Origin: Flavitalea plasmicola
GTDB taxonomy: Bacteria > Bacteroidota > Bacteroidia > Chitinophagales > Chitinophagaceae
Length of the DNA: 64,000 nucleotides
Assembly (NCBI RefSeq): GCF_030546645.1
Contig: NZ_JAUOTO010000007.1
Location: 554,179-618,178, forward strand
Reading direction: 5' to 3'
Shown piece after piece: positions 27,674 through 34,794 of the stretch. A program made the translations under genes and the position numbers. Under the pieces are notes generated by a model that worked only from the letters and a program-made list of their open reading frames with translations, did not search any database and was not told the origin of the DNA. How positions within the stretch are numbered: the stretch's first letter is position 1; each line of letters starts with the position of its first letter.

Positions 27674-28615
27674 ATGGCCATTCCGGTAGTAGATCTTGCT
27701 GATTTTTCTGGTGACGCTAAACAAAAAGCCTCTTTTGTGAACGCATTGGGTAAAGCCTATGAAGAAGTTGGGTTCGTAGCGGTGAAAAACCACGGTATTA
27801 CAGATGCCGCCATAGAGGAGCTCTATTCCAATACAAAAGAATTTTTCTCCCTTCCCCTTGATGTAAAAAAGAAATACGAGATTCCCGGACTGGCCGGTCA
27901 GCGGGGTTACACCTCTTTCGGCAAAGAGCACGCAAAAGGCAGCAAAGCCGCCGACCTTAAAGAGTTCTTCCAGTTCGGACAGACCGTTGTGGATGGCGAT
28001 CCCATTGCCGCCGAATATCCCGCGAATGTTACGGTGACGGAGGTCATCAACTTCACGCCCACTTTTTTTAAAGCCTACCGTTCCTTTGAAGATTCCGGCA
28101 GCCGGCTCCTGAAGGCCATCTCCCTGTACCTGGGACTGGACGAAAACTATTTCGACCAGTACGTGCACAACGGCAATTCCATCCTCCGGGCCATTCACTA
28201 TCCTCCCATCACCAGCGAGCCCCGCTCCGCCATACGCGCTGAACAACATGAAGATATCAACCTGATCACCTTGCTGATCGGCGCCTCCGCCGATGGCCTG
28301 GAGATCCTTTCCAAACAGAACGAATGGGTGCCCGTTACTTCCTTGCCGGAACAGATCGTTGTAAATGTGGGAGATATGCTGCAGCGGCTCACCAATAATA
28401 AATTGAAGTCTACTACCCACCGCGTGGTGAACCCTCCCCGGGAGAAATGGGGAACCAGCCGGTTTTCCATCCCTTTCTTCCTCCATCCCAAGAGCTCAAT
28501 GAGCCTTGCCTGCCTGCCGGGCTGCATCGATCAGGGGCATCCCAAACAATATCCGGATGCGACCGCCGGAGAATACCTGGACGAGCGCCTGCGGGAGATA
28601 GGTCTGAAAAAATAG
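27674..28615 (+). CDS. 2-oxoglutarate/Fe(II) dioxygenase, isopenicillin-N-synthase-like, 313 aa
   Basis: Cytoplasmic non-haem iron oxygenase. The N-terminal DIOX_N region has VGFVAVKNHGITDAAIEELY. The catalytic jelly roll shows the metal triad HEDIN (H and D), the second His in STTHRVVNPP, and the 2-oxoglutarate-binding RFSIPFFLHP with its Arg-x-Ser. Length and motifs match the bacterial isopenicillin N synthase-like family, whose substrates vary widely. No beta-lactam pathway genes are nearby, so that specific chemistry is not implied. ATG at 27674 follows TACATTTG by 2 bp; if that element is the promoter, the message would be leaderless. Confidence 0.88.
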   Translation: MAIPVVDLADFSGDAKQKASFVNALGKAYEEVGFVAVKNHGITDAAIEELYSNTKEFFSLPLDVKKKYEIPGLAGQRGYTSFGKEHAKGSKAADLKEFFQFGQTVVDGDPIAAEYPANVTVTEVINFTPTFFKAYRSFEDSGSRLLKAISLYLGLDENYFDQYVHNGNSILRAIHYPPITSEPRSAIRAEQHEDINLITLLIGASADGLEILSKQNEWVPVTSLPEQIVVNVGDMLQRLTNNKLKSTTHRVVNPPREKWGTSRFSIPFFLHPKSSMSLACLPGCIDQGHPKQYPDATAGEYLDERLREIGLKK

Positions 28616-28619
28616 GAAC

Positions 28620-28742
28620 CTATAAGCCTAAAAGCTTGAATAGCAGAAAGGCAGATAAGGCGCCCGCAATAAAACAGAGTATCAGCTTTACCACAACCAG
28701 GATCTTTTCCTGGTTGTCAAGGGTCTTGAACTTACTAATCAT
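28620..28742 (-). CDS. Small single-helix membrane protein, 40 aa
   Basis: A 40-codon minus-strand ORF that fits the gap between two larger genes. It encodes MISKFKTLDNQEKILVVVK, then a hydrophobic helix (LILCFIAGALSAFLLFKLLGL) reaching the end of the protein. A charged N-terminus before one membrane helix is typical of real small membrane proteins. The ORF is convergent with the dioxygenase gene, 4 bp from its stop. I do not know a named family. Confidence 0.55.
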   Translation of the reverse strand: MISKFKTLDNQEKILVVVKLILCFIAGALSAFLLFKLLGL

Positions 28743-29068
28743 GAAAGGTCAAATCGATAAAAATTGTGTACAATATACGTCAACATACGATAGTGCGAAT
28801 CTAAGCGATTTTGTTTGCAGTTTTTAATCGAATTTTAATCCTGCGATTCCAGACCCGTCCATCGTCGAACCTTCCTCCTAAATTTTCATGCCCGGCTCCC
28901 TTCGGGGCTATCCATCCGTCCCGATATCCGCCGCTCATCGGACAATTTTTGCCATTCCTACAATCCGCCCATCCGCCAAGAATAGCCCCCGACGACCTAA
29001 AACCCTTATCCAGCCTGCATCTCATTTAATCCCTATTAGTGGTTTATGAAAATTACCTTCCTTAGTTC
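28743..29068. other. Intergenic stretch upstream of padR, no gene seen
   Basis: Holds the presumed promoter region of the small membrane protein (minus strand, AT-rich 28743-28800). The rest, 28800-29040, has overlapping open frames on both strands without recognisable features. Confidence 0.5.
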
Positions 29069-29110
29069 AGTACTTTGTGTTGCATAGTACTAAAAAAGTA
29101 TTTATCTTTG
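29069..29110 (+). promoter_or_regulatory. padR-pspC promoter with palindromic operator candidate
   Basis: The perfect dyad AGTACT-N11-AGTACT (29069-29091) overlaps the -33 TTG (29080-29082). After 20 bp comes TATCTTTG (29103-29110), an exact TAnnTTTG. Position over the -33 element suggests repression by the PadR regulator encoded just downstream. The minus strand reads ATGCAACACAAAGT inside the dyad, nearly the same as a second dyad at 53871-53890. Confidence 0.65.
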
Positions 29111-29158
29111 TTTTGACAAGATGATTTATATCACCGTTCAAGCATAAAATCGAAGCGT

Positions 29159-29488
29159 ATGAATATTGAGAACACCCAGAGCCAGATGCGAAAAGGTATC
29201 CTGGAGTTTTGTATTCTCTCGGTAATTCGGCGCGGCGAGGCCTACCCCTCCGACATCGTGGAAGAGATGAAGGCCGCCAATCTGAATATATTGGAAGGTA
29301 CCCTCTACCCCTTGCTTACCCGCCTGAAGAATGCAGACATGCTCACTTATCGATGGGTAGAAAGTAATTCAGGTCCCCCACGCAAGTACTTTTCCCTGAC
29401 GCCAAAGGGAGAAGCTTTCTACAGCGAACTGGAAGCCACCTGGAACGAACTAGCCAACGCCGTCCATGCCCTTGCCAACAAAACCTAA
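29159..29488 (+). CDS. PadR family transcriptional regulator, 109 aa
   Basis: Winged-helix dimeric repressor of the PadR type. The N-terminus MRKGILEFCILSVIRRGEAYPSDIVEEM and the wing/recognition region ILEGTLYPLLTRLKNADMLTY are characteristic. The core PRKYFSLTPKGEAFYSEL is also seen, and a short C-terminal dimerisation helix follows. It is the first gene of a two-gene unit with the PspC protein 50 bp downstream, an arrangement common in Bacteroidota. Such regulators usually control their own operon in response to envelope stress or small molecules. A fitting palindrome overlaps its promoter. Confidence 0.9.
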   Translation: MNIENTQSQMRKGILEFCILSVIRRGEAYPSDIVEEMKAANLNILEGTLYPLLTRLKNADMLTYRWVESNSGPPRKYFSLTPKGEAFYSELEATWNELANAVHALANKT

Positions 29489-29538
29489 AACCCTGTAAAG
29501 ACCGCTGTTTCAAATTTCAACCTTCAAATACAACTCAA

Positions 29539-31725
29539 ATGAAAAAGATCATTAATATAAACTTTCATAGCCGGGTAGTCCCGATCGAAGAGACCGCCTA
29601 TGAAATTCTGCAGCAGTATATCGAAAGCCTGCGCAGACATTTCGCTAATGAAGAAGGGAGGGATGAGATCATTAGTGATATTGAAAATAGGTTTGCCGAG
29701 CTTTTTTCCGAGACGCTGAAGAAAGGCGCCGCCTGCATCACTGACGAAGACGTAAATGCCATCATCGCCAGCATGGGAAGACCTGAAGACTTCGAAGACG
29801 ATGACGCAGCCCCCGGAAAAGGGCAGGGACAAGGACAAAGCGCTAATACCCAGCAGCAGTCCTCCTCCTATTCCAGTGAAGAGCCCCGCCGCCTTCACCG
29901 CTCCGAAAATGAAAAGATCCTGGGCGGCGTCTGTGGCGGCCTGGCCAATTACCTGGGCATAGATCCCGCCATCATGCGGATCATCTTTGTCCTCATCACC
30001 TTTGGCTGGGGCGCTGGCGTTCTCCTGTATATCATTCTTTGGGTGGTCCTTCCGACCAAGACCTTGCCGGTCAACGCCCGCAAACGCCTGTACCGCAACC
30101 CCGACGACCGCGTCATCGGTGGCGTGGCCAGCGGACTGGCCGCCTACTTCCACATCGAGGTCTGGATACCCCGCCTCATATTCTGTCTGCCCCTGATCCT
30201 GAGCATATTGACATCCATCTTCCGCCATATGTGGTTCGACTGGGACAGCCCCGCATTTTATTCAGGCGGCTTCGGCGGCACCCTGTTCATCACTTACATC
30301 GTGCTGTGGATCGTCCTGCCCGAAGCCATATCCTCCTCTCAAAAGCTGGAAATGCGCGGCGAAAAAGTTGACCTGGAATCAATAAAGAACACCATCAAGA
30401 GCGACCTGGAAGGCTTTGCGAAAAAAGCCAGCAACGTGGGCACTGACCTGAAGGGTACTTTTCAAGGCACGGGAGAAAAGGTGAAACAAACCACCCAGAA
30501 CTTCGCATCGGAAGCCTATCCAGCCGCCCGCAGGGCCGGCAGCGGCATCGGACGTGCCATCGGCATCCTGTTCAAAGCCTTCTTCCTGTTCATCGCCGGA
30601 ACGATTGCCTTTTGCCTGATCATGGTCCTGATAACCCTCGTCTTTCGCGGCCCCGCTATCCTGACCATTAAGAACTATATCCTCACCGGGTTCTGGCAGA
30701 ACGTCCTGCTCTGGGCAAGCTTCTTCCTCTTCCTGGTGATCCCGGTCATTGCCCTGCTTACCTGGCTCATCCGCCGCATCACAGGGGTACGCTCCCGTCA
30801 GCATTACCTTCGTTATGCATTCATCACCCTTTGGGTCATCGGCCTGTTCAGCACCATCGCCCTGGCCGGCGTCATCATGAACAACTTCCGTTCCCGCCAG
30901 CACGTGGAAGAAGAGCTGACCTTGTCCCACCCCAGCCATAACAAGCTGATCGTAAAAGCCACCGAAGGAAGACACGACTACTTTGACGGCGACTGGTGGT
31001 TCGACTTCAGCTGGGATCGGAATAGCCCTTTTTACAATCTCAACGAAGACAGCTTCATCCTGAACACCGTACGCATCAACCTCGTGAAGAGCGAAGACAG
31101 CAGCTACCGTGTGAGGCTCCTGAAATTCAGCCATGGCAGTAATGCCAACATAGCCCGGCGGCTCGCTGAGCAGATCCAGTTCCCCGTACAGCAGGCGGAC
31201 AGCATACTCTATCTGCCCCATGGATTCACCATCTCCCGGGATCAGAAATTCCGTAACCAGCAGGTGCTTGTCGTCGTCTCAATACCTGTCGGCCGGCGTA
31301 TCCTTATCAATCGCAACATCGACCAATACTCCTGGTTCAACGTCGACGTGCACAACAATCGTGGCCGCTGGAACAGGAACAAGAACTACGACGACGACTG
31401 GGGCCGCGAATGGGATGATGACATCAATATAGGCAGCCAGTATGGTTGGTCCAAAGATGTAGAGTACATCATGACCAATGACGGGCTCGTCCGCACTGAC
31501 AGAAGAAAAGTAGACAATGACGAAAGAAAAGAGGATAAAAGGCAAGAAAAGAAAGGCAACGACGAAAAGAACTCAGAGGAAGATCCCGGCTATCGTTATC
31601 ATTCCCCCAAATCCACCCGTCCCGCGCCCACTGTCGACACGGTGAAAAAGACGGCCGCTCTTTCCGCCAGCAGCCGGCCGACTGTAGACGGACACCTGTA
31701 TTTGCTATCAGCACTATTTCAATAG
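29539..31725 (+). CDS. PspC-domain membrane protein, 728 aa
   Basis: Inner-membrane protein of the phage-shock-protein C type. The N-terminal cytoplasmic region (1-90), helical with FANEEGRDEIISDIENR and MGRPEDFED, is typical of Bacteroidota PspC proteins. Two PspC modules follow, at ~117-173 (KILGGVCGGLANYLGIDP) and ~182-265 (RVIGGVASGLAAYFHIE). A further multi-helix block lies at ~355-460, and a large soluble C-terminal domain covers 470-640. It ends in a charged Lys/Glu/Asp tail. The role is probably envelope-stress sensing with PadR. A strong terminator follows 21 bp after the stop. Confidence 0.88.
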   Translation: MKKIININFHSRVVPIEETAYEILQQYIESLRRHFANEEGRDEIISDIENRFAELFSETLKKGAACITDEDVNAIIASMGRPEDFEDDDAAPGKGQGQGQSANTQQQSSSYSSEEPRRLHRSENEKILGGVCGGLANYLGIDPAIMRIIFVLITFGWGAGVLLYIILWVVLPTKTLPVNARKRLYRNPDDRVIGGVASGLAAYFHIEVWIPRLIFCLPLILSILTSIFRHMWFDWDSPAFYSGGFGGTLFITYIVLWIVLPEAISSSQKLEMRGEKVDLESIKNTIKSDLEGFAKKASNVGTDLKGTFQGTGEKVKQTTQNFASEAYPAARRAGSGIGRAIGILFKAFFLFIAGTIAFCLIMVLITLVFRGPAILTIKNYILTGFWQNVLLWASFFLFLVIPVIALLTWLIRRITGVRSRQHYLRYAFITLWVIGLFSTIALAGVIMNNFRSRQHVEEELTLSHPSHNKLIVKATEGRHDYFDGDWWFDFSWDRNSPFYNLNEDSFILNTVRINLVKSEDSSYRVRLLKFSHGSNANIARRLAEQIQFPVQQADSILYLPHGFTISRDQKFRNQQVLVVVSIPVGRRILINRNIDQYSWFNVDVHNNRGRWNRNKNYDDDWGREWDDDINIGSQYGWSKDVEYIMTNDGLVRTDRRKVDNDERKEDKRQEKKGNDEKNSEEDPGYRYHSPKSTRPAPTVDTVKKTAALSASSRPTVDGHLYLLSALFQ

Positions 31726-31746
31726 TTGGTTGAAGTTGGAACACAA

Positions 31747-31780
31747 GGCTCTCCGGCATTGGCCGGGAGCCTTTTTTTTT
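31747..31780 (+). terminator. Intrinsic terminator of the padR-pspC operon
   Basis: Stem GGCTCTCCGGC / GCCGGGAGCC with a short loop, followed by nine or more T. One internal T-G pair. Confidence 0.88.
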
Positions 31781-31839
31781 GGGATGGCCTTCCTGCCCAA
31801 AATAGCCCATCCCGAAAAACATCTGATTATGGGAACTTC

Positions 31840-32012
31840 GTCAGCGCTGCTTCGACACGAGGGCTACGCCAGGCCTACGGTCTCAACACCGTTGAGACCT
31901 TGGTCGCAACCTTCGCCTGCGCTCGGTTGCCTTCGTTGGTTCCAACACTGTCGGACCCTTCCTCGGATACCTCGTTCATAACCTTCGCTTTGCTCGGTTA
32001 TAGCCGGTGCGT
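31840..32012 (+). repeat. Mosaic hairpin repeat, copy C
   Basis: Shares with copy A (minus orientation) the modules GCTGCTTCGACACG, CTACGGTC-CAACAC-GTTG-GACCTTG, CGCAACCTTCGCC and GCTCGGTTGCCTTCG. It ends with ATAACCTTCGC-GCTCGGTTAT. It lacks the AATTGG hairpin and the AACGAACC hairpin that end copies A and B. Non-coding; it fills the gap between the pspC terminator and the gcvT promoter. Confidence 0.7.
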
Positions 32013-32081
32013 CTGTGACGCCCCTTTATTTACCCCCCAGCCCCGTCCATCCTTCCCCCTCCAACTACAACCCAAATCCCC

Positions 32082-32089
32082 TACCTTTG
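32082..32089 (+). promoter_or_regulatory. -7 promoter element of gcvT
   Basis: TACCTTTG, exact TAnnTTTG, 25 bp before the ATG. No convincing -33 element. Confidence 0.45.
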
Positions 32090-32114
32090 CCGCGCCTAAT
32101 AAAACCATCATCAC

Positions 32115-33200
32115 ATGAAGTCCACCCCTTTCGAATCTTTTCATAAAGCCCTGGGCGCCAAAATGGTCGAATTCGCCGGATACAATATGCCCATCAGCTA
32201 CACCGGCATCAACGACGAGCACCAGGCCGTCCGCACCAATGCCGGGATCTTCGACGTAAGCCATATGGGCGAATTTATCGTGAAAGGGGAAAATGCCCTC
32301 GACCTGATCCAGCGGGTGACCACCAACGATGCATCAAAATTGACCGCCGGCAAAGCCCAGTACAGCGCGCTCACCAATGACGAAGGCGGTATCGTGGACG
32401 ATCTCATCGTCTATTGCATGGAGCCGAATAAGGCCTATATGCTGGTAGTAAACGCCTCCAACATCGAAAAAGACTGGAAATGGATCTCCCGGCACAATAT
32501 TCACAAGGCCGAGATGCACAATATCTCCGAAAAGACATGCCTGCTGGCCATCCAGGGACCCAATGCGACAAAGATCATGCAGGCCCTCACCGATATCGAT
32601 ATCCTGAACCTGAAATATTATACGTTCGAAAAAGGTCGTTTCGCCGGAGTGGACAACGTACTGATCAGCGCCACCGGCTATACAGGAGCCGGCGGCATCG
32701 AGATCTATTTCGAAGACAAGGATGACGCAGCCGCCACCATCTGGAATAAGATCTTCGAGGTCGGTGGACCTCAGGGCCTCAAGCCCATTGGATTAGGCGC
32801 CCGCGACACCCTGCGCCTGGAAATGGGCTATTGCCTCTACGGCAATGACATCGACGACACCACCTCTCCCCTGGAAGCAGGCCTGGGCTGGATCACCAAG
32901 TTTACCAAGGATTTCACCGCCCGCCCCATCCTGGAAAAACAGAAGGCAGAAGGCGCTCCCCGCAAGCTGATCGGTTTCGAAATGATAGACAAGGGCATCC
33001 CCCGCCATGACTATGAGATTAAGGACTTTTCCGGCCGGCCCATCGGAAAAGTGACCTCCGGTACACAGTCCCCCTCTTTAGGGAAGGCCATCGGGATGGG
33101 CTATGTCAGCGCCGTCTTCGCCAACCTGGACACCCAGGTCTACATCAAGGTCCGCGATAAGCTCCTCCTGGCCAGGGTGGTCAAGCTCCCATTTAGCTGA
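32115..33200 (+). CDS. gcvT: Glycine cleavage system T protein (aminomethyltransferase)
   Basis: T protein of the glycine cleavage complex. It transfers the methylene group from lipoyl-bound aminomethyl on H protein to tetrahydrofolate, releasing ammonia. At 361 residues it has the normal length. Family motifs include FDVSHMGEF, the catalytic region [17 protein letters not shown] with the key Asp, [15 protein letters not shown], and [18 protein letters not shown]. The C-terminal barrel includes [21 protein letters not shown]. The other glycine-cleavage genes (gcvH, gcvP) are not in the window, so this is a scattered pathway as often seen in Bacteroidota. Confidence 0.96.
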   Translation: MKSTPFESFHKALGAKMVEFAGYNMPISYTGINDEHQAVRTNAGIFDVSHMGEFIVKGENALDLIQRVTTNDASKLTAGKAQYSALTNDEGGIVDDLIVYCMEPNKAYMLVVNASNIEKDWKWISRHNIHKAEMHNISEKTCLLAIQGPNATKIMQALTDIDILNLKYYTFEKGRFAGVDNVLISATGYTGAGGIEIYFEDKDDAAATIWNKIFEVGGPQGLKPIGLGARDTLRLEMGYCLYGNDIDDTTSPLEAGLGWITKFTKDFTARPILEKQKAEGAPRKLIGFEMIDKGIPRHDYEIKDFSGRPIGKVTSGTQSPSLGKAIGMGYVSAVFANLDTQVYIKVRDKLLLARVVKLPFS

Positions 33201-33328
33201 TCCTGCTTTGCCGCCGGTCGAATTTACCCCTATCTTCCATTTTTCATGGAAATCAACAAGGTTGGAATGATTTTTTCTTGCTATTATGCTCCGGAAAGAA
33301 AAACCATCCAGGACCTATTAGCCAAGCA

Positions 33329-33805
33329 ATGCCAACCATTCATCTAACGACGTTTGTCGCCGCCCCTACCGAGCGGGTCTTTGACCTCAGCCGAAGCATC
33401 GAGCTGCACCGGAAATCCATGGCCCATACAGGGGAGGAAGCGATTGCCGGAACCGTCGCCGGCCTCATCGGCAAAGATGAGACGGTCACATGGAAAGCCC
33501 GGCACTTCTTTAAGACCCGCATACTCCGCAGCCGCATCACTTCCATGAATCGTCCCCTCTCCTTCACCGATGAAATGGTGGAAGGCGACTTCAAAAGCCT
33601 CCGGCATGAACATCATTTCAAACGCGTTGGCAACGGCACCCTCATCATCGACCTGTTCCACTTTGAATCCCCCTACGGCGGACTGGGTAAGCTGGCCAAC
33701 CGCCTCTTTCTGACCGATTATCTGAAAAAACTACTGGAATTACGCAATCAACTGATCAGGGAATACGCTGAGTCTGAAAAATGGAAGTTTATTTTGAATA
33801 AATAA
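33329..33805 (+). CDS. SRPBCC family protein, 158 aa
   Basis: START/Bet v1-like fold protein with a hydrophobic cavity. The sequence MPTIHLTTFVAAPTERVFDL is the usual first strand and helix, and ITSMNRPLSFTDEMVEGDFK and HHFKRVGNGTLIIDLFHFES form the central sheet. The C-terminal helix is LTDYLKKLLELRNQLIREYAE. Related proteins are annotated as cell-division inhibitor-like or polyketide-cyclase-like, but the fold alone does not give a function. ATG at 33329 is preferred; an in-frame TTG-type extension to 33278 lacks similarity. It is followed 5 bp later by repeat copy B, whose first hairpin may serve as its terminator. Confidence 0.8.
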   Translation: MPTIHLTTFVAAPTERVFDLSRSIELHRKSMAHTGEEAIAGTVAGLIGKDETVTWKARHFFKTRILRSRITSMNRPLSFTDEMVEGDFKSLRHEHHFKRVGNGTLIIDLFHFESPYGGLGKLANRLFLTDYLKKLLELRNQLIREYAESEKWKFILNK

Positions 33806-33810
33806 ATTGA

Positions 33811-33957
33811 GCACAATTGGCGTTCTGAAATTTAACCAATTGTGCCAAATATCTAATGTCTGAGACCTTCGTTGGAGCGTCGTCCCTCGCTCCTCCTCGG
33901 TCGTAACCTTCGCTACGCTCGGTTACAAACAACGAACCTCCGGCTCGTTTTTGTTCT
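33811..33957 (+). repeat. Mosaic hairpin repeat, copy B
   Basis: Opens with the inverted repeat GCACAATTGG (33811-33820) / CCAATTGTGC (33836-33845). ATCTAATGTCTGAG, CTCCTCCTCGG, GTAACCTTCGC-GCTCGGTTAC and ACAACGAACCTCCGG-TCGTT follow. The order and the 14-nt ATCTAATGTCTGAG are the same as in copy A. Copy B is the short form, without the middle GCTGCTTCGACACG/GTTGCGACC block. Confidence 0.75.
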
Positions 33958-33965
33958 ATAAGCCT

Positions 33966-33973
33966 TACATTTG
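33966..33973 (+). promoter_or_regulatory. -7 promoter element of comB
   Basis: TACATTTG, exact TAnnTTTG, 13 bp before the ATG. It lies directly after repeat copy B, so the repeat abuts the promoter. Confidence 0.45.
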
Positions 33974-33986
33974 CAGACCATTCGCT

Positions 33987-34730
33987 ATGACAAATTCCAG
34001 ACCCAGTTTATATACGGCTTTATCACCCGCATTACTGCATCTCTATGATCTGAACCATGCCATCGTGGTGATCATCGACGTCCTTCGCGCCACTTCTACC
34101 ATCGCAACCGCCCTGCACAATGGCGCCAAATGCGTCATCCCCGTAGATAGCGTCGCCAAATGCATCGAGCTGGGCAAACAGATCGACGGCATCACAGCCG
34201 GCGAACGGGATGGCATGATCGCAGAAGGACTGCAGCACGGCAATTCACCTTTCGAGTATCCCCCCAGCTTCATTGGCGGAAAGACCCTGGTGCTCACCAC
34301 CACCAACGGCACCAAATTGCTGCACGTGGCCCTCGACAGAGGCGCCGGGCAGATCATCACAGGCTCCTTCCCCAACCTGACCGCTGTCTGCGACTATCTG
34401 CTGGCCCAAAATCTGCCCGTCGTACTGGCCTGCGCAGCCTGGAAAGACCGGGTCAATATAGAAGACCTGCTCTTCGCCGGAGCCGTGATCCACCAGGTCA
34501 AGGAAAATTTCTATATCAACTGCGACTCCTCCCAGATCGCCGAAACCCTCTACCTGGAAGCTCAAAAAGACCTGTACGGCTTCATGAAGGCCAAGAATGC
34601 CTCTCATTATCAACGTCTTTCAGGCTATGGCCTCGAAAAGGACATCGCCTATTGCCTGACACCCGATGTGGCGCCGGTGCTGCCGCTGTATGAAAACGGG
34701 AAACTGATAAACCTTCCCGGCGGCTCCTAA
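33987..34730 (+). CDS. comB: 2-phosphosulfolactate phosphatase (ComB family)
   Basis: Magnesium-dependent phosphatase converting (2R)-phosphosulfolactate to sulfolactate; 247 residues. Family motifs are VVIIDVLRATSTIATAL, GERDGMIAEGLQHGNSPFEY, LVLTTTNGTKLL and SFPNLTAVCDYLL, followed by LACAAWKDRVNIEDLLFAGAVI. In methanogens it serves coenzyme M synthesis. That pathway is not expected here. In Bacteroidota the product sulfolactate could lead through sulfopyruvate to cysteate, the head group precursor of sulfonolipids (inference). ATG at 33987 is chosen; the frame upstream enters the promoter and repeat. Confidence 0.9.
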   Translation: MTNSRPSLYTALSPALLHLYDLNHAIVVIIDVLRATSTIATALHNGAKCVIPVDSVAKCIELGKQIDGITAGERDGMIAEGLQHGNSPFEYPPSFIGGKTLVLTTTNGTKLLHVALDRGAGQIITGSFPNLTAVCDYLLAQNLPVVLACAAWKDRVNIEDLLFAGAVIHQVKENFYINCDSSQIAETLYLEAQKDLYGFMKAKNASHYQRLSGYGLEKDIAYCLTPDVAPVLPLYENGKLINLPGGS

Positions 34731-34794
34731 TCACTCCCGATCTCGTAAACCCAACCACCAATTATCACCTACCTTTACCCGCTGAATTAGACCG

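Noticed and set aside
28801..29029. Overlapping open frames on both strands upstream of padR
   Set aside because: Neither shows a domain, signal peptide or start-site support; probably chance.
31726..32118. 130-codon frame through the spacer between pspC and gcvT
   Set aside because: It runs through the terminator, repeat copy C and the gcvT promoter; low-complexity translation.
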